Assembly: GCA_022450045.1 (NCBI GenBank)
Contig: JAKURD010000026.1
Coordinates: 1 to 37,047 of the forward strand
Length of the DNA stretch: 37,047 nucleotides
Reading direction: 5' to 3'
Source of the DNA: Gracilimonas sp.
Lineage (GTDB): Bacteria > Bacteroidota > Rhodothermia > Balneolales > Balneolaceae
Shown here one piece after another: positions 24,401-32,673 of this stretch (positions are counted from its first letter, which is position 1; the number at the start of each line of letters is the position of its first letter). The notes beneath the pieces were generated by a model. That model made no database searches, was not told the origin of the DNA, and saw only the letters and a list, made by a program, of their open reading frames with translations. The position numbers and the translations under genes were made by a program.

Positions 24401-25082
24401 CAATGAGTTCAGCATAAGCATGCAAGAACTCTTTAAAATTCATTTTATCTACGCCTTTGATATTTGGAACGACCAGATTGCGAGATCCGTCTTTACCTTC
24501 CAGATCAACAGCAACCCCTAAGTTTACAGAATCAGGAACTACCCGGTAATGGTTGCCCTCTTTATAAAGATAAGAACTATTCAGTGTCGGAAACTCTTTA
24601 AGTGCACGAATAATAGCCCAGGCAATAAAATGCGTGAACGAAGCTTTGGGCTCATTTCTTTTTAGCAGGTGGCGGTTAATTATGGTACGATCTTCCACCA
24701 TCATTTTAACAGGAAGCACTCGGATGGAGGTAGCTGTAGGAACCTCAAGGCTATCGTCCATATTCTCAACGATCTTAGTAGCTACACCTTTTATTTTCTC
24801 TAAACTTGCGTTTTTAGGTGCTTGAACTTCTTTTTTTGCTTCTTTTTGAGCGGGGGGTTTTTTAGCCTCGGCCGGTTCTTTTCGGTTGCTGTCAGAGACT
24901 TCTTGTTTAGCCTGTGAAGGCTGAGTCTTCTCAGGCTCAGCTTCATCTACGGGTTTGCCCTCGAGTTCATCAAAGTACCTTTTCCAATGAGCTGGAACCG
25001 ATTTTGGGTCATTTTGATATTGATCGTATAATTCTTCTACAAGTGCTGAATTGGGGCCGAATACGGCTTCAAGTGATTTCAA
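21420..25082 (-). CDS. kgd: Multifunctional 2-oxoglutarate dehydrogenase E1 fused to an E2 transferase domain (KGD type)
   Basis: It catalyses ThDP-dependent decarboxylation of 2-oxoglutarate and succinyl transfer in the TCA cycle. The 1220 residues have the KGD layout of actinobacteria: a short E1 N-terminal helix (1-40), a charged Pro/Lys/Glu linker (about 41-100), an E2 acyltransferase domain (about 105-330) with catalytic His306 in SSTYDHRVIQGAESG, then the E1 dehydrogenase. E1 features include MAHRGRLNML, the ThDP/Mg motif GDAAFAGQGVV continuing to NNQIGFTT, and the C-terminal AQFGDFSNGAQ and EGQGPEHSSARLERFLQL. There is no lipoyl domain, as in KGD proteins, so a separate lipoylated E2 is expected elsewhere. 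It is monocistronic, with a terminator at 21363-21397. Confidence 0.95.
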   Translation of the reverse strand: MKSLEAVFGPNSALVEELYDQYQNDPKSVPAHWKRYFDELEGKPVDEAEPEKTQPSQAKQEVSDSNRKEPAEAKKPPAQKEAKKEVQAPKNASLEKIKGVATKIVENMDDSLEVPTATSIRVLPVKMMVEDRTIINRHLLKRNEPKASFTHFIAWAIIRALKEFPTLNSSYLYKEGNHYRVVPDSVNLGVAVDLEGKDGSRNLVVPNIKGVDKMNFKEFLHAYAELIDKARNGKLQIEDFQGTTISITNPGTIGTVSSVPRLMKTQGAIIATGAIDYSAEYRAMSKEILNQLGVSKVMTVSSTYDHRVIQGAESGMFLKKMDDLLSGQEDFYEQIFSDLDIPYEPLPYGEDNYTGPFSSGENTLEHDRRAVGVWRLINMYRMRGHVLADLDPLGKEPGKNPELDLDYYGLSLWDLDREFYCGGLGGKERATLREILSLLRDTYSENIGVEYMHLLDLEERNWLREAMESTGNNAQLSKDDKREILHKLNQAMAFEEFLHKKYIGHKRFSLEGADTLIPMIHFLLEKAGEHGIEKFFMGMAHRGRLNMLVNIMNKPYHRVFAEFEGNIDPDSIQGSGDVKYHLGARGVHKAANGSEIELQLMPNPSHLEAVNPVVEGAVRAMQDHHEKEDASKRVVPVLMHGDAAFAGQGVVAETLNMSQLEGYSTGGTVHIIINNQIGFTTLPKDGRSTEYASDIAKTVLAPVFHVNGDKPEAAVYAIQMALDYRQKFGKDVVIDLIGYRKHGHNEGDEPAFTQPGMYKEINDHSPVRDVYTEHLVKNGELTKEETQQIFDEFDQLLQEAFEDAKKAPNLEVTDNLIDRAETPQDEWKAYPDTTYPAEELKDIAVKLNTVPKDFDANPKLLKQLAKRAEIVNKNEKKIDWGFAELLAFGSLLKTGTTIRLTGQDVERGTFSHRHSVLHGTETSQKFVPLNNLSDDQARFHVHNSLLSEFAALGFEFGYSAEKLDALVIWEAQFGDFSNGAQIIIDQFISAGEAKWGQKTALVMNLPHGYEGQGPEHSSARLERFLQLCAEDNMQVMNVTTPAQYYHMLRRQALQENKKPAILMSPKSLLRHPMATSSRDELADGKFQPFMMDKNLTDPKSLKRLVICSGKVYYDLLKYRQENEIENVAIARLEQFYPFADDEIEEQLKDFTSIKDIVWCQEEPRNMGAWTFVAPRFMELLQDGQTLSYIGRQASASPAAGQKKIHQAEQDKLVEDAMIVK

Positions 25083-25408
25083 TGGTCTGTTAACCTCGTG
25101 CGGTATTTTGACAGCGATTTATTTTGCTAATGAATAATCCTTTAAAATGATTTAAAAACAACTGATTCTCAGTGAATTTAATAACCCCAAAATTAAGGAT
25201 TACATTCTTAAAAAACGATAATTTCTAAAAACCGGTATTTACAAAATATGTAAGCGTAATAAGCTTTCTTTTGGCTAAGAAGTAGCTATATAAAATCACT
25301 TTAGCTACATTCCTTCTTGTAAAGAATAATCTAAGCTCAGCACACATATGCCGGTAATTAAAAAAATAGAAGTGGTATAAAGCTTAAGCTGTATGATAAT
25401 GAGCGGAG
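25083..25408. other. 326-base divergent promoter region between kgd and the PAS kinase gene
   Basis: AT-rich, with no frame of useful length. GTAGCT (25282-25287) and AGCTAC (25303-25308) form a small inverted repeat. Divergent promoters for both neighbours are expected, but I cannot place them with confidence. Confidence 0.5.
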
Positions 25409-26872
25409 ATGGTGTTTGAGGGAACAAGTTTGAAAAATATAGAAATGTCTCTTTTATACGGAATCCCCGAGTGGATATCTAATTCAAAAACCTTGTATTT
25501 GGTGATTACAAATACTAAAGGGGATATTTTGTTTTCAAATGACCATTATGTACAGACTTTTCTATCTCCCGGGAATTCTATTTCCGAAGCAAATTTCACA
25601 ACTTTTGTGTCTTCCGGTGAGGTAGAAGAGTACAAGGAGTTACTTGCCGATTGTGTTCAGGATTACGCAAATGGCCCGTTTCAGATCATCAATAAAATCA
25701 AGATACGAGATACCGACCGTTTCAAGAGTGTTAAATGGGAATGCAGTTTATACTCAGATGAATATGAAAAGGAACCTGTTGTCATCCATATTGGACATAA
25801 TGTAGTTGCAGTTGAAAAAGAATCAGTTTCTGAAGAACACTTCGATAAATCGCTGAATTTTCTTTTTGATGATCTGCAGATAGGTGTGGTAGTTCAGGAT
25901 GAAGAGTCCACTATCTTACTTTCAAATAATAAAGCGGAAGAACTGCTGGGGCTTACCAAAGATCAGCTTTATGGCCGCACCGTATATGATGAGGGCTGGA
26001 AGATTATTAAAAGTGACGAATCTCTTTTCCCTGCTGATGAATTACCGGCCGCACGTGCCATAACAGAGAAAAGTCATATCAAGAATGTGATTATGGGGGT
26101 GTACAATCCCAAGACCAAGCATTATGTGTGGCTGCAGGTAGATGCAAATCCATTGCTGGATAAAAAGGGCAGGGTGCTTCGGGTGGCAACAACTTTTATT
26201 GATATCAGTCCACGCAAAGATCAGGAAGAAGTTTTAAAAGATGCGCTTAAAGAGAAAACAACCCTGCTGGCTGAGATCCATCATCGGGTAAAAAATAACC
26301 TGGCGATCGTTTCGGGACTTCTGGAGTTACAAAGTATGGAATTAGAACCTGAGCATAAGTTGCCCCTTCAGAGAAGCATAAATCGCATTCATTCTATTGC
26401 AATGGTGCACGAGTTGATGTACGAAACAGAACGTTTGTCTTCGGTGAACATCAAACATTATCTGAACCAGCTTATACCAGCTATAGAAAAGACTATGCAG
26501 ACTAAAAACGAAGTGACAATTAACCTGGATTTAGAAGAGTATCAACTAAACATTAATCAGGCTATTCCATTGGGATTACTTTTTAATGAACTGCTGACTA
26601 ATTCATTCAAATATGCGTTTCTTAAAACATTTGATGGTAAGATCGATATTTCGATGGAGGTAGTGGATAAAAAGCTTGTGTTTTCCTATAAGGATAATGG
26701 CCCCGGCTTCAGCAAAGGGCAAGATTTCTCAAATACCCCAGGCCTTGGCTTAAGTCTCATCCATGCCCAACTCGATCAGCTTCATGCAGAGTATGAACTT
26801 GAAACCAATGAAAAATTTGAGTTGAAATTTGAGTTCAATATTTCTGAACGGGGCCCCCATTCTAATATGTAA
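25409..26872 (+). CDS. Cytoplasmic PAS sensor histidine kinase, HisKA_2 type
   Basis: This 487-residue kinase has no membrane helices. An N-terminal PAS-like region (about 1-130) and a second, clearer PAS domain (about 145-270; LQIGVVVQDEESTILLSNNKAEELLG) precede the phosphoacceptor box LLAEIHHRVKNNL, with His291. The ATPase domain has N-box NELLTNSFKYA (about 395), G1 DNGPGF and G2 TPGLGLSLI. The phosphoacceptor box is canonical, unlike the altered HERVRTN box of the kinase at 6699. No response regulator is adjacent. An alternative start is Met13 at 25445. Confidence 0.88.
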   Translation: MVFEGTSLKNIEMSLLYGIPEWISNSKTLYLVITNTKGDILFSNDHYVQTFLSPGNSISEANFTTFVSSGEVEEYKELLADCVQDYANGPFQIINKIKIRDTDRFKSVKWECSLYSDEYEKEPVVIHIGHNVVAVEKESVSEEHFDKSLNFLFDDLQIGVVVQDEESTILLSNNKAEELLGLTKDQLYGRTVYDEGWKIIKSDESLFPADELPAARAITEKSHIKNVIMGVYNPKTKHYVWLQVDANPLLDKKGRVLRVATTFIDISPRKDQEEVLKDALKEKTTLLAEIHHRVKNNLAIVSGLLELQSMELEPEHKLPLQRSINRIHSIAMVHELMYETERLSSVNIKHYLNQLIPAIEKTMQTKNEVTINLDLEEYQLNINQAIPLGLLFNELLTNSFKYAFLKTFDGKIDISMEVVDKKLVFSYKDNGPGFSKGQDFSNTPGLGLSLIHAQLDQLHAEYELETNEKFELKFEFNISERGPHSNM

Positions 26873-27017
26873 ATTGATCTTATATGGATGTAAATCACTG
26901 ATCCCCCTTCCCAAAAATAAAACTCTTCTTATTCCTTTAATTCGCGTGCGCCAAGTCCTATATTCAATGTTTTAAATTCAGATAGCAAATGTACCATCAG
27001 ATCAAAAAAATCAAGGA

Positions 27018-28814
27018 ATGAGCGAAAAGACAGAGAACAAAAAAACAGGTGCTGAAAAGATTAATTGGGATCTCTCTGACCTCTATTCATCAAACGAAGA
27101 TCCACAACTCGCTAAAGATAAAAAGAAGGTATTGGAAGAAGCTCAGGCTTTTGCGGATTCATACCGAGGAAAAGTTGCCGGATTGGATGCAAAGGCATTC
27201 AAGCAAATGCTGGATAAATATGAAGATATTTTAGATCTGTCGGGAAAGATCGGCTCATTCGCCTATTTGCAATGGTCTACCGATACCGGCAACACGGATT
27301 ATGGAAAGTTGGTTGCTGAAACAAATGAATTATCTTCAGAGATCAGTCAAAAATTGGTTTTTCTTGATGTTGAATGGCTGAATATTCCTGAAGATGAAGC
27401 GCAGAAATTGATCGAAGATGAGGCACTGAGTAACTATAAGCATTATCTTGAAAGCTCGCGTCGGTACAAAGATCATGTGCTGGAAGAAGGGCAGGAAAAG
27501 ATCATGTCGGCTAAATCCGTAACCGGACGAAGCGCCTGGGTTCGCTTTTTCGATGAAACGCTGGGAGCTGCAAAATTTGAGCTGGATGGAAAAGAGCTGA
27601 GTGAGCAGGAAGTGTTGAGTAAACTGCATGAAAGTGATCGTGATCTTAGGATTCGTGCTCATGCATCCCTGACCAAGAAGTTCAAGGAACTCAGCCGACA
27701 ACTTACCTTTGTATTCAATACCATTTTGGCAGACAAGTCAACCAACGACAAGCTTCGCAAATACGACAGCTGGATCGATTCAAGAAATCTCGCCAACCAA
27801 ACGGATAATAAAACCGTGGATGCGCTGATCGAATCCGTTACTTCTAAGTATGAGCTGGTTCAACGCTATTACAAGTTAAAGCGGGACCTGCTTGGTTTGG
27901 ATGAGATGAAAGATTATGACCGGTATGCCCCCATTATGAAAAATGAAGCAACCATCGACTGGAGTTCTGCCGAAAAGATGGTGTTGGATTCTTATTCAAA
28001 CTTCCATCCAAAAATGGGGAAAATCACCAAAGAATTTTTTGATAAAAGCTGGATTGATGCAGCCATTAAACCAGGAAAAAGAGGAGGGGCATATTCCGCC
28101 GGTACGGTTCCTTCTGTACACCCTTATGTATTCATGAATTTTGACGGCAGGATCCGCGATGTACAAACACTGGCTCATGAATTAGGCCATGGAGTGCATC
28201 AGTATTTGTCAAGGCAACAAGGGGTGTTACAGTCTTCAACGCCGCTCACTACCGCCGAAACGGCTTCTGTATTTGGGGAAATGCTGGTATTCCAAAAGTT
28301 GATGAAAGAACTGGATGACCCAAAGGAAAAACTGGCCTTACTGATCGGTAAGATTGATGATACCATTGCCACTGTTTTCCGGCAGATCTCGATGAACCGG
28401 TTTGAACACGCTATGCATACAGCCCGGCGCGAGGAAGGGGAGCTTACCGCCGAGCGTTTTTCTGAATTATGGATGGAACAACAAAAAGCGCTATATGGAG
28501 ATGCTGTAGATCTCACAGACGAATATGGAATTTGGTGGAGTTACATTCCGCATTTTCTTCATACGCCCGGATATGTGTATGCCTATGCTTTTGGGGAATT
28601 ACTGGTACTGGCACTGTATGAAGAATACACGCAGCGGCCGGAAGGTTTTGCTGACCGATACCTGGATTTGTTGAGTGCCGGAGGTTCTGAGTGGCCGGAA
28701 GATCTGGTGGCTAAAATGGGGCTCGATATTACGCAGCCCGATTTCTGGAATAAAGGATTGGCTTCATTTGAGCGCATGGTGGAAGAAGCAGAAGCCATGG
28801 CGAAAGAGGTTTGA
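27018..28814 (+). CDS. pepF: Oligoendopeptidase F family metallopeptidase (M3)
   Basis: It is a zinc peptidase that degrades short peptides in the cytoplasm. The 598 residues contain the metal-binding HELGH (387-391) in LAHELGHGVHQYL, with the third ligand Glu probably in TTAETASVFGEM (about residues 415-425). C-terminal PHFLHTPGYVYAYAFGELL is the family's substrate-binding region. The N-terminal helical domain (IDWSSAEK to DKSWIDAA and the earlier LYSSNEDPQ start) is complete. AAGGA sits directly before the ATG. The gene stands alone between the PAS kinase and the GAF protein, with no overlap. Confidence 0.95.
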   Translation: MSEKTENKKTGAEKINWDLSDLYSSNEDPQLAKDKKKVLEEAQAFADSYRGKVAGLDAKAFKQMLDKYEDILDLSGKIGSFAYLQWSTDTGNTDYGKLVAETNELSSEISQKLVFLDVEWLNIPEDEAQKLIEDEALSNYKHYLESSRRYKDHVLEEGQEKIMSAKSVTGRSAWVRFFDETLGAAKFELDGKELSEQEVLSKLHESDRDLRIRAHASLTKKFKELSRQLTFVFNTILADKSTNDKLRKYDSWIDSRNLANQTDNKTVDALIESVTSKYELVQRYYKLKRDLLGLDEMKDYDRYAPIMKNEATIDWSSAEKMVLDSYSNFHPKMGKITKEFFDKSWIDAAIKPGKRGGAYSAGTVPSVHPYVFMNFDGRIRDVQTLAHELGHGVHQYLSRQQGVLQSSTPLTTAETASVFGEMLVFQKLMKELDDPKEKLALLIGKIDDTIATVFRQISMNRFEHAMHTARREEGELTAERFSELWMEQQKALYGDAVDLTDEYGIWWSYIPHFLHTPGYVYAYAFGELLVLALYEEYTQRPEGFADRYLDLLSAGGSEWPEDLVAKMGLDITQPDFWNKGLASFERMVEEAEAMAKEV

Positions 28815-28882
28815 ACAGCGGGTAAATAACTATGAAAATCCATACACTTTAATAGTTTAACACACTTTTAATAAGCAAGCGG

Positions 28883-30346
28883 ATGTCTTTAGACCGACAA
28901 GAAAAAGCGTTACGAGAATTTAAGCAGATCATTGAGGATCTGGTGCATTTATTCCGAACTTCAACCAGAGTTCAGCTTTCCTACATGTGTTGGGTGAATC
29001 GTGCCCGGCAGCAATTTGTATGGGAAACCAATAGCACCGGTTTGCCTAATGTGATGTTTCAGGATCGGGTAGCTTTTGAAAATCATTTTCTGAATGAGTT
29101 CAAAGATGCCGGGGAGATCATACAATTAGTGGTTGGGGAGGATATTCCCAAAGCCAAACTGATGCACTACTTTGATTTTGTGCAAGCCAAACATATCCTC
29201 ATTATTCCTTTTATAAATAAAGGAGAAACGGTTGCACTTACGGTTCTGGAAAGTGAACAGGAGATCGATCAGGAGGCTATTCAGGATCGGGTGATGTCGT
29301 ACAATAATGCCTTAGTGAATGTCCTGGATACCTACCTTGAAGTAGTTGATCTGCACGAAAATCAACAGGAATGGGAAGACTATGAGCAATCGATAAATAA
29401 GCTGGATTACAGGCAGCATCGGGTTGAAATACTTGGAAATATGCTTGAAGAAATTCAAAGGGGGCTGCCCAATGGAGGAGCGGTGTTATTGGCACCCGGT
29501 ATGGAATCCTGGAATGTGATCCTGCGATCTCAGAATTCTAAACAAGCTCCCAGTCTCGGACTTCAGCTCGAAGAAAAAAGTGTTGCTTATGAAGCTCTTG
29601 AAAAAGGAGAGCCGATTTTTACCATGCACTTCAATAATAATCCGCGAAGAATAACTTCTGCGGAGAAAAGGACGGAGGGTGCTACTTACGCCATTCCCAT
29701 TATGATCCACGATCGGAGACAGGCCGTGGTAATTTGCTATGATAACGATCCGCTGACATTCAAAGAATCTACTAAGCATAAGCTGTCTAATTTAGCACGT
29801 ATAGCGGCACTGAGTATCCAATCGTCGGTGAAGAAATCAAGTATGGTTCAGGAGCTTCTCACCCAAAACTTCGGCGCCTTTATGCCGGAACTTTGGGAGG
29901 CGGCGCTTACCAGTGAACTTGCCAGGCTCAAGAAAGGCACGGGAACTCCTACCTGGCTCGGGCTGATAACACCCGATGATGTATCTGCACTGAGAACAAA
30001 ATTCAGGGTGGAAGACCTTCAAAATATTCAAACCGATTTTGTAACGGCACTAAACCCTTCACGATATGGGATTCCCGGTTTTATAGGATATAATTCAGAT
30101 TATGTATATGCTTTTTTGATTCAAAGTGATGATAAAGAAGCCGTATCTTTTTGGATGGAAAAATTGAAGTCAAAGCTGGAATCGGGATTGAACCTATCGA
30201 TCGGCGGCTCTATTAGGGCAGAATTTCAGGTAGGTTTCACTGAAATTACTAAAGATTCACCGAATGCTTACCAAGTGAAGGAGAGGGCGAAAAAAGCACT
30301 TTCTAAAGTTATGAATGACGATGAGGCGGAGTTAGCAGAAGTATAA
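28883..30346 (+). CDS. GAF-domain protein with a putative degenerate GGDEF domain
   Basis: This is a 487-residue cytoplasmic protein of unknown function. Two GAF-like regions are visible (about 20-165, and about 180-310 with GGAVLLAPGMESW and EGATYAIPIMIHDRRQAVVICYD). The C-terminal part (about 340-480) follows the order of a diguanylate cyclase fold: strand TPTWLGLITPDDVS, helix, RYGIPGFIGYNSDYVYAFLI where RYGGDEF would be expected, and a final VGFTEITKDSPNAYQVKERAKKAL like the end helix of GGDEF domains. The catalytic motif itself is absent, so a signalling or binding role without cyclase activity is inferred. Its stop codon overlaps the deoB start by one base (30346), so the two are translationally coupled. 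Confidence 0.6.
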   Translation: MSLDRQEKALREFKQIIEDLVHLFRTSTRVQLSYMCWVNRARQQFVWETNSTGLPNVMFQDRVAFENHFLNEFKDAGEIIQLVVGEDIPKAKLMHYFDFVQAKHILIIPFINKGETVALTVLESEQEIDQEAIQDRVMSYNNALVNVLDTYLEVVDLHENQQEWEDYEQSINKLDYRQHRVEILGNMLEEIQRGLPNGGAVLLAPGMESWNVILRSQNSKQAPSLGLQLEEKSVAYEALEKGEPIFTMHFNNNPRRITSAEKRTEGATYAIPIMIHDRRQAVVICYDNDPLTFKESTKHKLSNLARIAALSIQSSVKKSSMVQELLTQNFGAFMPELWEAALTSELARLKKGTGTPTWLGLITPDDVSALRTKFRVEDLQNIQTDFVTALNPSRYGIPGFIGYNSDYVYAFLIQSDDKEAVSFWMEKLKSKLESGLNLSIGGSIRAEFQVGFTEITKDSPNAYQVKERAKKALSKVMNDDEAELAEV

Positions 30347-31512
30347 TGGGAAATGCATATGTAATAGTTGTTGACGGATTAGGTGTCGGAGCTCAGGAAG
30401 ATGCTGCAGAATATGGTGACGAGTCAATGAATACATTGGGGCATGTTTCAGAGGAAACCGGTGTAAGGCTGCCAAATCTTCAAAAAATGGGCCTCGGAAA
30501 TATTATTCCATTAGCTTCAGTAGAAGAAAATGAAAACCCTTTGGCAGCCTTTGGAAAGCTGCGGGAAGTTTCAGCAGGTAAAGATTCAACTACAGGGCAT
30601 TGGGAAATTGCAGGCATTCATCTCGGGAAACCCTTTCCGACTTATCCCAACGGGTTCCCTGAGGGGGTGCTCCAGGCATTTTGTGAAGGAATCGGGGTGG
30701 AAAAGGTACTCTGTAACAAACCCTATTCTGGCACAGATGTAATTCGTGATTTTGGAGAGGAACATCTTGCAACCGGATTTCCGATCGTCTATACCTCTGC
30801 CGACAGCGTGTTCCAGGTAGCTTGTCATGAAGATGAAGTGCCTGTAGAAAAGCTCTATAAATGGTGTGAGTATGCTCGGAATGAAGTAATGGCGGGTGAA
30901 CACGAGGTCGGAAGAGTGATAGCAAGGCCTTTTAAAGGAAAACCGGGGAATTTTGAGCGCATCTCTGATAAACGCCACGATTATTCTTCCATTCCGCCCA
31001 AAAATAATTTGGTCCAAAAACTCTATGATTTCAGAGTGAAAACATATTCTATAGGTAAAGTAGCAGATCTTTTTGCCGGAGAAGGATTTACTCAATATCG
31101 CCCGACAAAAAGCAATGCAGAAGGAATTTCACAACTCTTAAGCCTGATGTCAGCCGGTCTTGATAACAGCTTTGTGTTCGTCAATCTAATTGATACCGAT
31201 CAGCTTTTTGGACACCGGCTTGATCCTGCAGGTTATGCAGGAAGCCTGGCAGAGTTTGACCGTGCTATCCCGGCTATTGTTTCTAAGATCCGGGAAGATG
31301 ATTTGCTGATTATAACAGGAGATCATGGCAACGATCCTTGTTCAGAAAGTACCGACCACTCCCGCGAATCTGTTCCGTTACTGGTATTTCCAAAAAATTC
31401 AGCAAAAGCCGAAGACCTTGGGACCGGTAAAACATTTTCAAACATTGCCAAAACCGTGGCTGAATTTTTTAAGTTGGAGAATGATTTTCCGGGCTCCTCT
31501 TTCCTTGGCTAA
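30346..31512 (+). CDS. deoB: Phosphopentomutase
   Basis: It interconverts ribose-1-phosphate (or deoxyribose-1-phosphate) and the 5-phosphate in nucleoside salvage. The 388 residues have the alkaline-phosphatase-superfamily metal site: Asp10 in VIVVDGLGVG, the phosphorylated Thr region Ser-Thr-Thr-Gly-His-Trp-Glu (81-87), and LIITGDHGNDP near the C-terminus. The cap domain (about 100-220) contains KPYSGTDVIRDFG and SADSVFQVACHEDEVP, both typical. It starts inside the stop codon of the GAF gene and is followed by the rpoD leader of about 190 bases. Confidence 0.96.
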   Translation: MGNAYVIVVDGLGVGAQEDAAEYGDESMNTLGHVSEETGVRLPNLQKMGLGNIIPLASVEENENPLAAFGKLREVSAGKDSTTGHWEIAGIHLGKPFPTYPNGFPEGVLQAFCEGIGVEKVLCNKPYSGTDVIRDFGEEHLATGFPIVYTSADSVFQVACHEDEVPVEKLYKWCEYARNEVMAGEHEVGRVIARPFKGKPGNFERISDKRHDYSSIPPKNNLVQKLYDFRVKTYSIGKVADLFAGEGFTQYRPTKSNAEGISQLLSLMSAGLDNSFVFVNLIDTDQLFGHRLDPAGYAGSLAEFDRAIPAIVSKIREDDLLIITGDHGNDPCSESTDHSRESVPLLVFPKNSAKAEDLGTGKTFSNIAKTVAEFFKLENDFPGSSFLG

Positions 31513-31705
31513 TTGACTTGACCCTTAAAAACATCTGTCTGCATATTTAAAATTAAGGCAATAATTACGTATATTGTTTAATTGTGAAATTTATTAAGCC
31601 GCAGACGCAATATCTAAGCTTTTCACACGTGTTTTTAAAAAGCTTGGAGGACATCAGTAAATCTGCGCAACCGCGTACGCAAACATTCATTAAAAAGTAT
31701 ATACA
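31513..31705 (+). promoter_or_regulatory. Leader region of rpoD
   Basis: No gene is seen. The first half is AT-rich and should hold the promoter. AAGCTTTTCACACGTG and AAAAAGCTTGGAGG (31616-31652 region) contain AAGCTT twice around an ACACGTGT palindrome, a possible stem. GGAGG at 31646-31650 is not followed by a start at the right distance. Confidence 0.3.
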
Positions 31706-32560
31706 GTGGCAAAAAGTTCTGGAATCTCTACTCGTGAGTCAGAGTCATTAGATCGCTATCTGCACGAAATTGGAAAAGAGAAACTTATTACCCCGGATGA
31801 TGAGGTCCGGTTGGCCAAAGAAATTCAAAAAGGAAGTCAGAGAGCCCTCGAAGATCTTACTAAAGCAAATCTTCGGTTCGTAGTTTCTGTAGCTAAACAA
31901 TATCAAAATCAGGGTCTTTCACTTGGTGATCTGATTAACGAAGGAAACCTCGGTTTGATCAAAGCGGCTAAACGTTTTGATGAAACCCGTGGATTTAAAT
32001 TCATTTCATACGCCGTTTGGTGGATCCGTCAATCTATTCTGCAGGCCCTTGCTGAGCAGTCGCGTATTGTTCGTCTTCCGCTGAACCGTGTTGGTGCCCT
32101 GAATAAGATCGGTAAGGAACTTTCAAAATTAGAGCAGGAATATGAGCGCGTTCCTTCAGCTCACGAGCTTGCCGAAAGTCTTGAAATGACGGTTGGTGAA
32201 GTTGCCGATACACTCAAGATTTCAGGCCGTCACTTGTCCATGGATGCTCCGTTTGCACAGGGTGAAGACAACCGATTGCTTGACGTTCTTGAAAACGAAG
32301 AGATTCCAAATCCTGATTTCGACCTGATGGGTGAGTCCCTGAAAGTGGAGATCGAACGAGCACTTTCAAAATTGACGACTCGAGAAGCGGAAGTAATCCG
32401 GCTTTATTTTGGAATCGGACGCGAGCACTCGCTTACTCTCGAAGAAATCGGGGAACGTTTTGACCTTACTCGTGAGCGTGTACGTCAGATCAAGGAAAAA
32501 GCTCTCAGAAAGCTAAGACATCACAACCGAAGCGCCGCTCTAAGAGCATATCTCGGTTAA
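31706..32560 (+). CDS. rpoD: Primary RNA polymerase sigma factor (sigma-70 family, Bacteroidota type)
   Basis: The 284-residue housekeeping sigma factor lacks region 1.1. It begins with region 1.2 ([22 protein letters not shown]), then region 2 ([20 protein letters not shown], and [19 protein letters not shown] for -10 recognition and melting), region 3 and region 4 ([20 protein letters not shown]) with a helix-turn-helix for -35 contact. A GTG start at 31706 is required because an in-frame TAA lies at 31691-31693 and no ATG intervenes. No Shine-Dalgarno sequence precedes it. A terminator at 32588-32619 follows. The length is normal for Bacteroidota-type RpoD. Confidence 0.95.
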   Translation: MAKSSGISTRESESLDRYLHEIGKEKLITPDDEVRLAKEIQKGSQRALEDLTKANLRFVVSVAKQYQNQGLSLGDLINEGNLGLIKAAKRFDETRGFKFISYAVWWIRQSILQALAEQSRIVRLPLNRVGALNKIGKELSKLEQEYERVPSAHELAESLEMTVGEVADTLKISGRHLSMDAPFAQGEDNRLLDVLENEEIPNPDFDLMGESLKVEIERALSKLTTREAEVIRLYFGIGREHSLTLEEIGERFDLTRERVRQIKEKALRKLRHHNRSAALRAYLG

Positions 32561-32587
32561 GAACCAGTTTAATATCGTGAGAAAGAA

Positions 32588-32619
32588 AGCTGCGTACATT
32601 TTTGTGCGTGGCTTTTTTT
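32588..32619 (+). terminator. Rho-independent terminator after rpoD
   Basis: AGCTGCGTACA (32588-32598) pairs fully with TGTGCGTGGCT (32603-32613), allowing three G-U pairs, with a TTTT loop and a following T run. It lies 27 bases after the rpoD stop. Confidence 0.85.
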
Positions 32620-32673
32620 ATATCTCAATTTCATATCTACTAATCTCCCTCAGTTTACGTTACATTTAAAGTG

